This document shows, piece after piece, positions 17,744 through 24,893 of a DNA stretch of 64,000 bases. The first letter of the stretch is position 1. Each line of letters opens with the position of its first letter. Made by a program: the position numbers and the translations under genes. The stretch spans positions 186,001 to 250,000 of the forward strand of contig NZ_SULM01000004.1 of the NCBI RefSeq assembly GCF_005250615.1. The letters run 5' to 3'. Source of the DNA: Pseudomonas rhizoryzae. Lineage in GTDB: Bacteria; Pseudomonadota; Gammaproteobacteria; Pseudomonadales; Pseudomonadaceae. The notes under the pieces are model-generated. The model saw nothing but the letters and a program-made list of their open reading frames with translations. It was not told the origin of the DNA and made no database searches.

Positions 17744-19216
17744 TTGAGGCTAGTTGAATCCGACAAAAATCCTCTTGTCAAACTGTCATCCCTCGATGCG
17801 CTTTGTGCGTTGCTAAATGTAAAAAAGGGGCAGCTCTTATATATTTGTTATCAACGCTCCAATAAAGCCAAGTACGATTCTTTTGAAGTGAAAAAGAAAC
17901 GGGGTGGGGTTAGGAAAATTGAGGTCCCGCAAAAGGGGCTTGCAGTTGTTCAAAAGCGATTGTGTAAGTTGCTTTCGGAGTGGATCGAATTCAAGCCTTG
18001 CGTCAAAGGTTTCGTGACTGGAGAAAGCATTTGCAGTAATGCATTGGTGCACAAGAAGTCTAAATGGGTTTTGAATGTCGATATTCAAGATTTCTTTGGG
18101 TCGATAAACTTTGGTCGAGTAAGGGCGGCTTTTCTTGCTAAACCTTTTGAGATGTCAAGTGAAGTCGCTTCAGTTGTCGCCCAAATATGTACATTCGAAA
18201 ACCATTTGCCACAAGGTGCTCCGACGTCACCGGTAGTTGCAAACATCATTGCAAGTATGCTGGATAATAAAATTCTACGTCTAGCGCAAAAACACCGTTT
18301 GCGATATTCGAGGTATGCGGACGATATAACTCTCTCGTCTTTAAGAAGCTTTCCGGGCGAAGTGGCAAAATTGTTGGATGGGCGTACGTTCGTCGGGGAA
18401 GAATTGAGGTTGGTTTTCGAGAGGTCTCGTTTTTCTATTAACCCTCAGAAAAGTAGACTACAGGCAAAAAATAGCCGGCAAGAGATTACAGGGATTATAG
18501 TTAACAAAAAACTTAATGTTCCAATAGAATATAAACAAAAGCTGCGAGCGGCAATAAAGCAGTGGGCTCTAGATCCCGAAGCGGCTGAGCGAAATTTTTA
18601 CATTGATATAAAGGGCGAAGATCCTGAGACATTTAAAGTGATTGAAGGCGGGCGTCGTCTTAGAGATAATATATATGGGCGTCTTTCTTTTGTTTCAATG
18701 GTTAAGGGTTGTGATGATCCGACTTATATAAACCTTGCGTTAAAAATGGCTAGACATGATACTCATCCCCCAAAGTTTATAAAAAAGATAGAAGGTGAGC
18801 ATAATATGTATGACGTCTTTTTGTGTCACGCTTCTGAAGATAAGGATGCAATTGTCAAGCCTCTTTATGATGAGCTAAAAAGATTAGGCTTGAATGTGTT
18901 TCTTGATGACGAAGAGATAGGGTGGGGTGATTCTCTTGTTGATATTATTAATAAGGCTTTACATAGGTCGAAGTATGTAATAGCTGTTATGACTGAAAAT
19001 TCTGTCGATAAGAAATGGCCTCAAAAGGAGATTAATGCTGTTTTGAGTAGTGAGATAAAGCATGATAAAAGTAAGTTGCTTCCGCTGATTCATGGTGATG
19101 CTGAGATCATCCTTGGGAAAAACTTTTTAATGAGTGACAAGCTTTATAAGAAGTGGGAGGGAAATCCTGAAAAAATTGCACAAGATGTCCTTGCTCTTTT
19201 GCGAAAGAAAACCTAG
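17744..19216 (+). CDS. Retron-type reverse transcriptase fused to a C-terminal TIR domain
   Basis: 490 residues. The RT part (about 1-335) has the retron motif NAxxH (NALVH, 99-103), catalytic D113 in VDIQDFF, LPQGAPTSP (155-163), YADD (191-194) and ITG (248-250), which corresponds to the retron VTG motif. The TIR domain (355 to the end) begins MYDVFLCHASEDKD, continues VFLDDEEIGWGDSL and carries a candidate NADase glutamate, E429, in KWPQKEI. The start is TTG with AGGAG six bases upstream. Codon use is strikingly AT-rich against all neighbours, indicating transfer. Known retrons form anti-phage toxin-antitoxin-like units; here the effector is probably the TIR domain, depleting NAD+ when the RT-msDNA complex is disturbed (inference). 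Confidence 0.93.
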   Translation: MRLVESDKNPLVKLSSLDALCALLNVKKGQLLYICYQRSNKAKYDSFEVKKKRGGVRKIEVPQKGLAVVQKRLCKLLSEWIEFKPCVKGFVTGESICSNALVHKKSKWVLNVDIQDFFGSINFGRVRAAFLAKPFEMSSEVASVVAQICTFENHLPQGAPTSPVVANIIASMLDNKILRLAQKHRLRYSRYADDITLSSLRSFPGEVAKLLDGRTFVGEELRLVFERSRFSINPQKSRLQAKNSRQEITGIIVNKKLNVPIEYKQKLRAAIKQWALDPEAAERNFYIDIKGEDPETFKVIEGGRRLRDNIYGRLSFVSMVKGCDDPTYINLALKMARHDTHPPKFIKKIEGEHNMYDVFLCHASEDKDAIVKPLYDELKRLGLNVFLDDEEIGWGDSLVDIINKALHRSKYVIAVMTENSVDKKWPQKEINAVLSSEIKHDKSKLLPLIHGDAEIILGKNFLMSDKLYKKWEGNPEKIAQDVLALLRKKT

Positions 19217-19240
19217 TTCCTTGCTGCAGTTGGATGGGTG

Positions 19241-19269
19241 TTCTTCTGACTAATTTATGGCTAGAAGAA
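19241..19269 (+). terminator. Weak hairpin downstream of the retron gene
   Basis: TTCTTCT (19241-19247) and AGAAGAA (19263-19269) form a 7-bp stem with a 15-nt loop, 24 bp after the RT-TIR stop. No long T-tract follows, so a terminator role is only possible. Confidence 0.25.
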
Positions 19270-19406
19270 TTACACTGCTAGAATATAGGATCGTAAGCTG
19301 CTCAAGCGGCAGTTATTCTATGGCTGTGCGTCAGTGCCCTATACCCGGAGACGCTACTGCGCTAACTCTACGAGCGCCCTAATATACGCACCCGAGCCGC
19401 GTCGTT

Positions 19407-19416
19407 TTCTATTGCC
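19407..19416 (-). repeat. Right member of 10-bp inverted repeat at the retron island boundary
   Basis: TTCTATTGCC, the reverse complement of 17464-17473. It lies just before GC-rich host DNA resumes and about 25 bp before the Mut7-C C-terminal remnant becomes recognisable. Confidence 0.4.
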
Positions 19417-19441
19417 TTGGCCGTATTCCGCCTTGTAGAAG

Positions 19442-19577
19442 GTGACCCTTGCTGAGATTGTTGATCGACTCCCAGAGGTAGCGTCATCGGCATTTTCTCT
19501 ACTGCCCCCAGTGCGACAAGGTGTTCTGGGAGGGGAGCCATTGGCAGGCCATGCGCCAACGGCTGACGCTGGTCTAG
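19442..19577 (+). pseudogene. 3' remnant of a Mut7-C RNase-type gene
   Basis: In two frames joined by a one-base shift the DNA reads LAEIVDRLPE and then RHRHFLYCPQCDKVFWEGSHWQ, ending AMRQRLTLV and TAG at 19575. The CPxC...VFWEGSHW pattern is the zinc-ribbon-like C-terminus of the Mut7-C RNase family. An in-frame stop (19479-19481) and the shift show it is dead. Its stop overlaps the end of the convergent DUF1206 gene by a few bases, a normal arrangement for the intact ancestor. With the 17396 fragment it brackets the retron. Confidence 0.75.
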
Positions 19578-20407
19578 CGCGGCAGCACCTGGCGCAACGA
19601 CCCGCCAACGTCCGGCAGATCCATCTCGATGCGCCGCCAATAGGCCTCGGCGAAGCTGTAGAGGGCGAAGGCGATCAGGCCGAGACCGACCACCGACAGG
19701 ATGAGGGTGCCGAAGGGCAGGTTCTGCAGGCCGTTCAGCGCATCCTTCATGCCCGGCGGATGCAGCGCCTGGTAGCGCGAGCCACTGACCATCAGCAGCA
19801 CGGCGATCTCGACGAAGGCCACGCCGCGGGCGATCAGACCAAAACGGCCAATGGGGCGAATGACGCGGAGTTGTGCGGGGCTGGTTTCGAGATAACGCTC
19901 GAAGCTGGCTTTCCAGCCCTTCACGAAATGCGCCAGGCCCACCCCCAGGGGAATGAGCGCGGCGACGTACACCAGCAGGTTGGAATAGCGCCAGCTGAGC
20001 AGCAACTGCAGGAAGTCGTTGGTATTGCCGCCCGAGCCGCTGCTCTGGCGCAGGCCGCTGACCAGTAGGCCGAGGGCAAAGAAGGCGAGGGCACCATAGG
20101 TGATACCGCCCACCAGCAGGCCAGCGCGGATCACCAGACCCTTGGGCTTGCGGCCATGGTTGTCGACGTCGCGTAGCGCCTGCAGGATGCGCCAGGCCGC
20201 GAAGGCCACCAGGCCCACCACCACCAGGCCGACCAGGAAATGGCCGAAGGGCTGGGTGAGCAGGGCTTCCAGGCTGTCGTGGCTGTCTGCCGGTTGACCG
20301 GAGCCCCGGGCGGCGAGCAGGGCGAGCACCCCGATGATCAGGTAGACGAGGCCACGGGCGGCGTAGCCGCTCCGGGCGAGCAGGGTGAGTCCGGTACGGG
20401 TGCGCAT
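19574..20407 (-). CDS. DUF1206 family integral membrane protein
   Basis: 277 residues, about six membrane helices arranged as three two-helix repeats; each repeat has a glycine-rich hairpin such as RSGYAARGLVYLIIG near the N-terminus and IGRFGLIARGVAFVEIAV later. This is the DUF1206 pattern; no molecular function is established that I know of. The ATG at 20407 gives MRTRTGLTLLARSG; longer in-frame versions upstream are unsupported. It is divergent from the Gre-like gene and convergent with the dead Mut7-C fragment. Confidence 0.82.
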   Translation of the reverse strand: MRTRTGLTLLARSGYAARGLVYLIIGVLALLAARGSGQPADSHDSLEALLTQPFGHFLVGLVVVGLVAFAAWRILQALRDVDNHGRKPKGLVIRAGLLVGGITYGALAFFALGLLVSGLRQSSGSGGNTNDFLQLLLSWRYSNLLVYVAALIPLGVGLAHFVKGWKASFERYLETSPAQLRVIRPIGRFGLIARGVAFVEIAVLLMVSGSRYQALHPPGMKDALNGLQNLPFGTLILSVVGLGLIAFALYSFAEAYWRRIEMDLPDVGGSLRQVLPR

Positions 20408-20548
20408 CTGTTTGATCCTGTTACATCTTGCCTTGTACTGACCGGCGGCTCGCCTACGGGTTCTGATCAGCGGACGGACGCTTCGCGCAGGCTGGCGGGG
20501 CGAAGGTTTTGGGCTTAGGCTCGCACCCTTTGCCCCGGCGATGGCTTC

Positions 20549-21022
20549 ATGGACAAAGCGCGACTGCTCTCTCTCATCCTCCAGGCCTTGGAAGGCGACC
20601 GCGACGTGATTCGCCAGCAACTGGCGGCTAGCCACGAAGCGGCCACCCACAGCGAAAGCAAGGCCGAGAACAAATACGACACCCGCGGCCTGGAAGCGGC
20701 CTATCTGGCCGACGGCCAGCGCCGCCGTCTGCATGAGATCGAGTTGGCCTTGGCTGCCTACCGGGCGTTGACGCCGGTAGCAATGGAAGAAGGCATCCGC
20801 GTCGGCGCCCTGATCGAGTTGGCCACGCCAACGGGTAGTCGCTGGTTGTTCCTCGGCCCGGATGCGGCGGGTCTGAAGGTCAGGTTTGATGACCAGGAAG
20901 TGCTGGTGATCTCGCCGCGGGCGCCCCTGGGGCAGGCACTGCTCGGACGGGAAGAGGGGGATGAAGTCGCAGTGACGGTGGAGGGCAAGGTGCACCGGCA
21001 GGAGATCGTGGCGGTGCTCTGA
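20549..21022 (+). CDS. GreA/GreB-family transcription elongation factor-like protein
   Basis: 157 residues. An N-terminal helical hairpin (about 1-75, with HSESKAENKYDTRGLEAAYLADGQ) precedes a C-terminal FKBP-like domain (about 85-157) containing GALIELATPTGSRWLFLGPDAAG and SPRAPLGQALLGREEGDEVAV, the latter the family signature block. True Gre factors stimulate transcript cleavage by RNA polymerase through acidic residues at the coiled-coil tip; this shorter relative may act on polymerase in another way. It stands alone and is followed by repeat-rich intergenic DNA. Confidence 0.78.
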   Translation: MDKARLLSLILQALEGDRDVIRQQLAASHEAATHSESKAENKYDTRGLEAAYLADGQRRRLHEIELALAAYRALTPVAMEEGIRVGALIELATPTGSRWLFLGPDAAGLKVRFDDQEVLVISPRAPLGQALLGREEGDEVAVTVEGKVHRQEIVAVL

Positions 21023-21045
21023 TGGCGACTTCTCTGTTGGTAGGC

Positions 21046-21087
21046 TATCGCGGCCATGCCGGTACGCCGTGACGACCGCTCCTACGG
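21046..21087. repeat. REP-like element, copy 1
   Basis: A 42-bp element ending CGACCGCTCCTACGG, present again in inverse orientation at 21292-21333 with only a few differences. The core with CTCCTAC resembles Pseudomonas REP/BIME sequences. The pair sits in the 326-bp gap between two genes. Confidence 0.65.
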
Positions 21088-21154
21088 GTGCAGGCCTGAC
21101 AGTTTGTCGCGATCAGGCGAGGCCCAATGGGGCTGAACGCCTGCTCTGATAGCC

Positions 21155-21175
21155 CCCTCTCCCTTCGGGAGAGGG
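21155..21175. repeat. CCCTCTCCC-TTC-GGGAGAGGG hairpin repeat
   Basis: A perfect 9-bp stem with a 3-nt loop, followed by GGGGAGAGGG. This hairpin motif is a familiar dispersed intergenic repeat in proteobacterial genomes. It lies between the two REP-like copies. Confidence 0.55.
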
Positions 21176-21291
21176 TTGGGGAGAGGGCACCCCTCGCCAC
21201 GAAGCCCAGTGGAAAAGGCTGCGCCGTTTTCCACGCTACTCAAGGTATCGCTGTGGCGATAAGACAGGTGCTCCTACAGGCTCCGCGCTAA

Positions 21292-21333
21292 CCGTAGGAG
21301 CGGTCGCTACGGCGCACCGCCATGGTCGCGATA
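21292..21333. repeat. REP-like element, copy 2 (inverted)
   Basis: Inverse partner of 21046-21087, beginning CCGTAGGAGCGGTCGCTACGG. Together they form the head-to-head pair typical of BIMEs. The end lies 16 bp from the stop of the lipoprotein gene. Confidence 0.65.
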
Positions 21334-21348
21334 ATGGCGTTCAAGCCC

Positions 21349-21633
21349 TCACGTCTCCACACCCTCCACCGTCTTGCCCGCCCTGGCCGGTGACGCTTCT
21401 TTTTTCTCCTTCGGCCTCTGCTGTTCCAACCAAGCACGGCTCTGCTTCTGGGCTTCGTCGACCTTCTTGTTGAGTTCGTCGAGGGTGCCGCCCAGGGTTT
21501 CCCTGGCCTGTTCCCGGGCGGCCTGTTCCACCTTGGTGGCGAAGCTGTCCGCAGCTTTTTCGGCGCTGTCACAGCCGCCGATGCCGAGCAGCAGGAGGAT
21601 GCTGGCGAGGCCGAGACTGGTCTTGAGCATCAT
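21349..21633 (-). CDS. Small lipoprotein with helical tail
   Basis: 94 residues. The signal sequence ends in the lipobox LGIGGC, so the mature protein is an 80-residue lipid-anchored chain. The mature part is a charged amphipathic helix (SAEKAADSFATKVEQAAREQARETLG and on), rich in Ala, Glu and Lys, with no known domain. GGAGAG before the double ATG is a good ribosome site. It starts 16 bp after the terC stop and is probably co-transcribed with it. Function unknown. Confidence 0.78.
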   Translation of the reverse strand: MMLKTSLGLASILLLLGIGGCDSAEKAADSFATKVEQAAREQARETLGGTLDELNKKVDEAQKQSRAWLEQQRPKEKKEASPARAGKTVEGVET

Positions 21634-21649
21634 GATCCTCTCCCGTCAC

Positions 21650-22675
21650 TCACGAAGGTTTCTTCAGCGAGTCGTGCGCGGTATGACCCGCAGAGGCGTT
21701 CTTGGCCTCGCCGCGGGTCTTGTACAGCGACACCAGCACACCACCGGCTAGCAGGCCCAGGGTCACGCTCAGGGAGATCGCCGGCGGGATCTTGCCGATG
21801 ATGCCCACCAGGAAGATCTTGCAGCCGATGAACACCAGCACCAGCGCCAGGGCGTACTTGAGGTAGGCGAAGCGGTGGATCATCGCCGCCAGGGCGAAGT
21901 ACAGGGCGCGCAGGCCGAGGATGGCGAAGACGTTCGAGGTGTAGACGATGAAGGGGTCCTGGGTGATGGCGAAGATCGCCGGCACGCTGTCCACGGCGAA
22001 CACCAGGTCGGCACATTCGATCACGATCAGTGTGAGGAACATCGGCGTCACCCAGAGCACCGCCTTGCCGCTGGCGTCGGGCTGGCGCACGAAGAAATGA
22101 TCGCCATGCAGTTCGTCGGTGACGCGCAGTTTCTTGCGCAGGAATTTGATGAAGACGTTGTCGTCGAGGTTGGGCTCTTCATCCACCTTGGCGAACAGCA
22201 TCTTGACCCCGGTGATCACCAGGAAGGCGCCGAAGATATAGAGGATCCAGTCGAACTGGTGGATCAGCGCAGCACCCAGGCCGATCATGATGGCGCGCAG
22301 CACGATCACCCCGAGGATGCCCCAGAACAGCACCCGGTGCTGGTATTCGCGGGGGATGGCGAAGAAGCCGAAGATCACCGCCATCAGGAAGACGTTGTCC
22401 ATGGACAGCGACTTCTCGATGAGAAAGCCGGTGACGTAGTCGAGGCTGGCGTCGGCGCCCTTGAGCTGCCAGACGAAGAGGGCGAACAGCAGCCCCGCAC
22501 TGATGTAGCCGGCGGAGAGCAACAGGCTCTCCTTCACCTCGATGGGTTTGTTCTCCTTGTGGAGCACACCCAGGTCGAAGGCCAGCAGGGCGATGACGAC
22601 GGCGAAGAAGGTGAGCCACATCCAGGTGGCGGTGCCGAGGAAGTCGGCGAAGAAGAATGCATGCAGGGCGTTCAT
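21650..22675 (-). CDS. TerC/Alx family integral membrane protein
   Basis: 341 residues, about nine membrane helices. TerC hallmarks are the acidic membrane motifs FEKSLSMDN-like (EKSLSMDNVF) and ECADLVFAVDSVPAIFAIT. The family includes Alx of E. coli, implicated in manganese export, and tellurite resistance TerC proteins. The start at 22675 has a strong AAGGAGG site. I looked for the yybP-ykoY manganese riboswitch that often precedes alx-type genes and did not recognise one in the 140 bp upstream. Confidence 0.92.
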   Translation of the reverse strand: MNALHAFFFADFLGTATWMWLTFFAVVIALLAFDLGVLHKENKPIEVKESLLLSAGYISAGLLFALFVWQLKGADASLDYVTGFLIEKSLSMDNVFLMAVIFGFFAIPREYQHRVLFWGILGVIVLRAIMIGLGAALIHQFDWILYIFGAFLVITGVKMLFAKVDEEPNLDDNVFIKFLRKKLRVTDELHGDHFFVRQPDASGKAVLWVTPMFLTLIVIECADLVFAVDSVPAIFAITQDPFIVYTSNVFAILGLRALYFALAAMIHRFAYLKYALALVLVFIGCKIFLVGIIGKIPPAISLSVTLGLLAGGVLVSLYKTRGEAKNASAGHTAHDSLKKPS

Positions 22676-22718
22676 GAGCCCCTCCTTAGTCAAGTTTCAA
22701 GACTATGACTCGACATGG

Positions 22719-22730
22719 CGGCTTAAGCCG
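22719..22730. promoter_or_regulatory. 12-bp palindrome upstream of terC
   Basis: CGGCTTAAGCCG is a perfect palindrome 44 bp before the terC start. It could be an operator or part of a leader hairpin; role unknown. Confidence 0.35.
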
Positions 22731-22785
22731 TCAGAGGGGCCCGGGTCACCCAGACAGGATTTAGAACTGACGCACATTCGGCAAG

Positions 22786-22810
22786 GGTTGCATCTTTACA
22801 AAATGCAACC
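22786..22810 (-). terminator. Hairpin after the SnoaL-like gene
   Basis: GGTTGCAT and ATGCAACC form a perfect 8-bp stem with a 9-nt A/T-rich loop, 9 bp beyond the stop of the SnoaL-like gene. The position suggests termination, although no U-tract follows. Confidence 0.45.
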
Positions 22811-22818
22811 GCTCTAGC

Positions 22819-23250
22819 TCAGGCCTCCCGGGAGGAGTGGTGGCCGGTGATCAGCCAGCGACCATCGATCTGCTCGAAGGTGAAAAGAAAGCGCGCGGGG
22901 ACGCTGACGACGGCATCGCCCTCGCGATAATGAAAGACGTAGAGACCACCCACTACCACGGTGCTGAGCTTGCTGCTGACCCTCTTCTTGAAGATCTGCA
23001 CGTCGCACACCAGGCCTTCGTTGGCGAGGAAGTTGCGGAAGTATTCGCGGCGACTGTCCTGGCAATCCCGCACCTCGTTGGACAGGGTCGGCACCAGGAT
23101 GGCGTCCGGCGCATAGAGGGCGAGGATGGCTTCCACATTGCGGGTGGCGACGGTCGCGGCCCAGGTATGCAGGGCGGCCTTGGCACCCGCCAGGCAGGCG
23201 ATTTCTTCGTTAGAGCGGGCGGGCGCCGGGGCGGGACTAGCGTCTGACAT
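22819..23250 (-). CDS. SnoaL/NTF2-like fold protein
   Basis: 143 residues. The pattern AALHTWAATVATRNVEAILALYAPDAILVPTLSNEVR followed by alternating strands and RFLFTFEQIDGRWLITGHHSSRE is typical of the SnoaL-like/calcium-calmodulin kinase association branch of NTF2-like proteins. Members are small cone-shaped dimers with a ligand pocket, some enzymatic, many of unknown role. There is no signal peptide. GAGGATC before the ATG is the ribosome site. A 43-nt palindrome ends only 13 bp upstream of the start, so expression is probably controlled there. Confidence 0.82.
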   Translation of the reverse strand: MSDASPAPAPARSNEEIACLAGAKAALHTWAATVATRNVEAILALYAPDAILVPTLSNEVRDCQDSRREYFRNFLANEGLVCDVQIFKKRVSSKLSTVVVGGLYVFHYREGDAVVSVPARFLFTFEQIDGRWLITGHHSSREA

Positions 23251-23262
23251 GCGATGATCCTC

Positions 23263-23305
23263 AAAAGATGATGGATTGTTATAATATAACGATCCATCAT
23301 CTTTT
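23263..23305. promoter_or_regulatory. 43-nt near-perfect palindrome upstream of the SnoaL-like gene
   Basis: Outer arms AAAAGATGATGGAT / ATCCATCATCTTTT are perfect (14 bp). After one mismatch, inner arms GTTAT / ATAAC surround AAT. Read towards the SnoaL-like gene the hairpin ends in TTTT and is followed at once by the ribosome site, so it may be a terminator of the upstream gene, an attenuator, or an operator. It is AT-rich unlike its surroundings. Confidence 0.7.
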
Positions 23306-23390
23306 AGTTCGTGGCAATCACCGCTCGATAGGCGCTAGTGGCAGGGGGAGCGATCGCCGTCGCGCGGCGTCCGCGGAGATAGGCAGCGGA

Positions 23391-23702
23391 TCAGCGATTC
23401 TCCACCTTGGACCGCAGCGGGATCTCTTCGCGGGAATCGGTCTGGGTCTCGGGCTGACCGACCATCTCTTCGTAGACCGCCGGTTGGGCGATGAACAGGC
23501 GGACGTCCTTGACGCCGTCGAGGATCCGGCGCGCTTCTTCCACCGAGGCCACGTGCAGGGTCGCGCCCTTGTCGTCGGCGACCGGAACCGAGGTGCCCTC
23601 CACCAGCGCATGGATGACGTAGGAGCCGCCCTCCATGGACACCAGATTGACTTCCTTGACCGCACCGGCCTTGACCTGCTGATTCAGCTCTTTGACATTC
23701 AT
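23391..23702 (-). CDS. Conserved small protein (DUF6482-like)
   Basis: 103 residues, soluble and without a signal peptide. It opens MNVKELNQQVKAGAVKEVNLVSMEGGSYVIHALVEG and contains a strand-rich middle with DDKGATLHVASVEEARRIL. I believe this belongs to a small conserved Pseudomonas family labelled DUF6482, but the assignment is from memory. GAGGTG precedes the ATG. It is separated from the SnoaL-like gene by the 43-nt palindrome. Function unknown. Confidence 0.7.
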   Translation of the reverse strand: MNVKELNQQVKAGAVKEVNLVSMEGGSYVIHALVEGTSVPVADDKGATLHVASVEEARRILDGVKDVRLFIAQPAVYEEMVGQPETQTDSREEIPLRSKVENR

Positions 23703-23793
23703 CGAGACACCTCGGTTATCACGCTAACGAGCCTTGCGCAGCGGCAAGGGAGACATTACCGATTCGAGGTGGGAGCGGCGCCTGGAGTTCCGG

Positions 23794-24696
23794 TCACTGC
23801 CATCGCCGTACCGCTTCTTGCAAAGTGGCGCGGATCTCGGCGGCGAAGGCGAGGGTGAGGTTGCCGGCGGGCTTGTGATCGGCCAGCAGCAGATAGCTGG
23901 TGAAGCGAATCGCCGGCCGGAACGGGCGCATTTCCAGTCCGGCGTGCAGGTAATCCAGCGCCACCAGCGGACTGACGATACTGACGCCCAGGCCCAGGCC
24001 GACCATGGCGCAAATGGTGGCGGCATAGGGCGTCTCCAGACTCAGCCGACGGCGCTCGGTCAGTTCCTGGAAATGGCGGTCGATGCGCGTGCGGGTGCTG
24101 TCGCCCTGCACCAGGGAGATGAATTCCTCGCCAGCCAGGTCCGCGGGCGTCACCTCTTCCAGCTCGCTCAGGCGATGTCCGCGGGGAAAGACGCAGACGC
24201 CGGGTACGTCGCTGAGCAGTTCCGCCGCTACGCCAGGCAGTTGCTCACCCACATAGGAGGCCAGGCCCAGGTCGCAGAACTGCGAGGCTGCCCAGTGCGC
24301 CACCGTGGGGGAGTCGCTGGTGTGAATGGTGATGGCCACCTGCGGATACCGCTCGCGAAAACGTTGCACCACCCGCGGCAGCAGGGTGAGCGACAACGAA
24401 GGCACCGCGGCGAGGCGCAGCCGTCCGGTGCCGCCCTGGGCGATGGCGCGGGCCGAGGCCTGCAGGCTGTCCAGGCCGACGAAGGCGCGTTCCACGTCGC
24501 GGAACAGCGCGGCCCCTTCCTCGGTGGGCAGCAGACGCCCGGCGATCCGCTCGAACAGCCGGAAACCGCAATTGCGCTCCAATTGGCCGATGAGTCGGCT
24601 GATGTTGGGCTGCGAGGTATGCAGGGCCTCGGCGGCTGCGGTCATGGAGCCAGACAGCATCGTCGCGCGAAAGGCTTCCACCTGCTTCATGTTCAT
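23794..24696 (-). CDS. LysR-family transcriptional regulator
   Basis: 300 residues. The N-terminal winged HTH reads MKQVEAFRATMLSGSMTAAAEALHTSQPNISRLIGQLE, the classic LysR form; the rest is a periplasmic-binding-like effector domain (about 90-300). It is divergent from the amino-acid-type ABC transporter operon starting at 24894 and is its likely regulator, activated by the transported compound (inference). The start at 24696 (MNMKQ) is preferred; a longer frame to 24789 runs into the shared promoter region. Confidence 0.93.
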   Translation of the reverse strand: MNMKQVEAFRATMLSGSMTAAAEALHTSQPNISRLIGQLERNCGFRLFERIAGRLLPTEEGAALFRDVERAFVGLDSLQASARAIAQGGTGRLRLAAVPSLSLTLLPRVVQRFRERYPQVAITIHTSDSPTVAHWAASQFCDLGLASYVGEQLPGVAAELLSDVPGVCVFPRGHRLSELEEVTPADLAGEEFISLVQGDSTRTRIDRHFQELTERRRLSLETPYAATICAMVGLGLGVSIVSPLVALDYLHAGLEMRPFRPAIRFTSYLLLADHKPAGNLTLAFAAEIRATLQEAVRRWQ

Positions 24697-24763
24697 CCGC
24701 TCACCCCATATCAGATCCGTATGGCTGCCTAGCGTATTGGCATTTGCCAGCATGACGCCATAA

Positions 24764-24777
24764 GTCTTACAAAAGAC
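24764..24777. promoter_or_regulatory. GTCTT-N4-AAGAC inverted repeat between LysR gene and ABC operon
   Basis: A 5-bp-arm inverted repeat in the 197-bp divergent promoter region, of the size and spacing of LysR half-sites. Candidate binding site only. Confidence 0.35.
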
Positions 24778-24893
24778 CCAAGGCGCCATGAACGCCAGCT
24801 ATAGACGACCCCCGCTGCACCCTTCGATCTGCCCTCGTAGCCCTGCCGCCGGCCACCGGCCCGGCGGCTGTCACCGCTCTTCTAGGAGGCAAC

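Noticed and set aside
22676-22818. yybP-ykoY manganese riboswitch upstream of the TerC/Alx gene
   Set aside because: I looked on the minus strand for its conserved core and found only a short palindrome and a simple hairpin.
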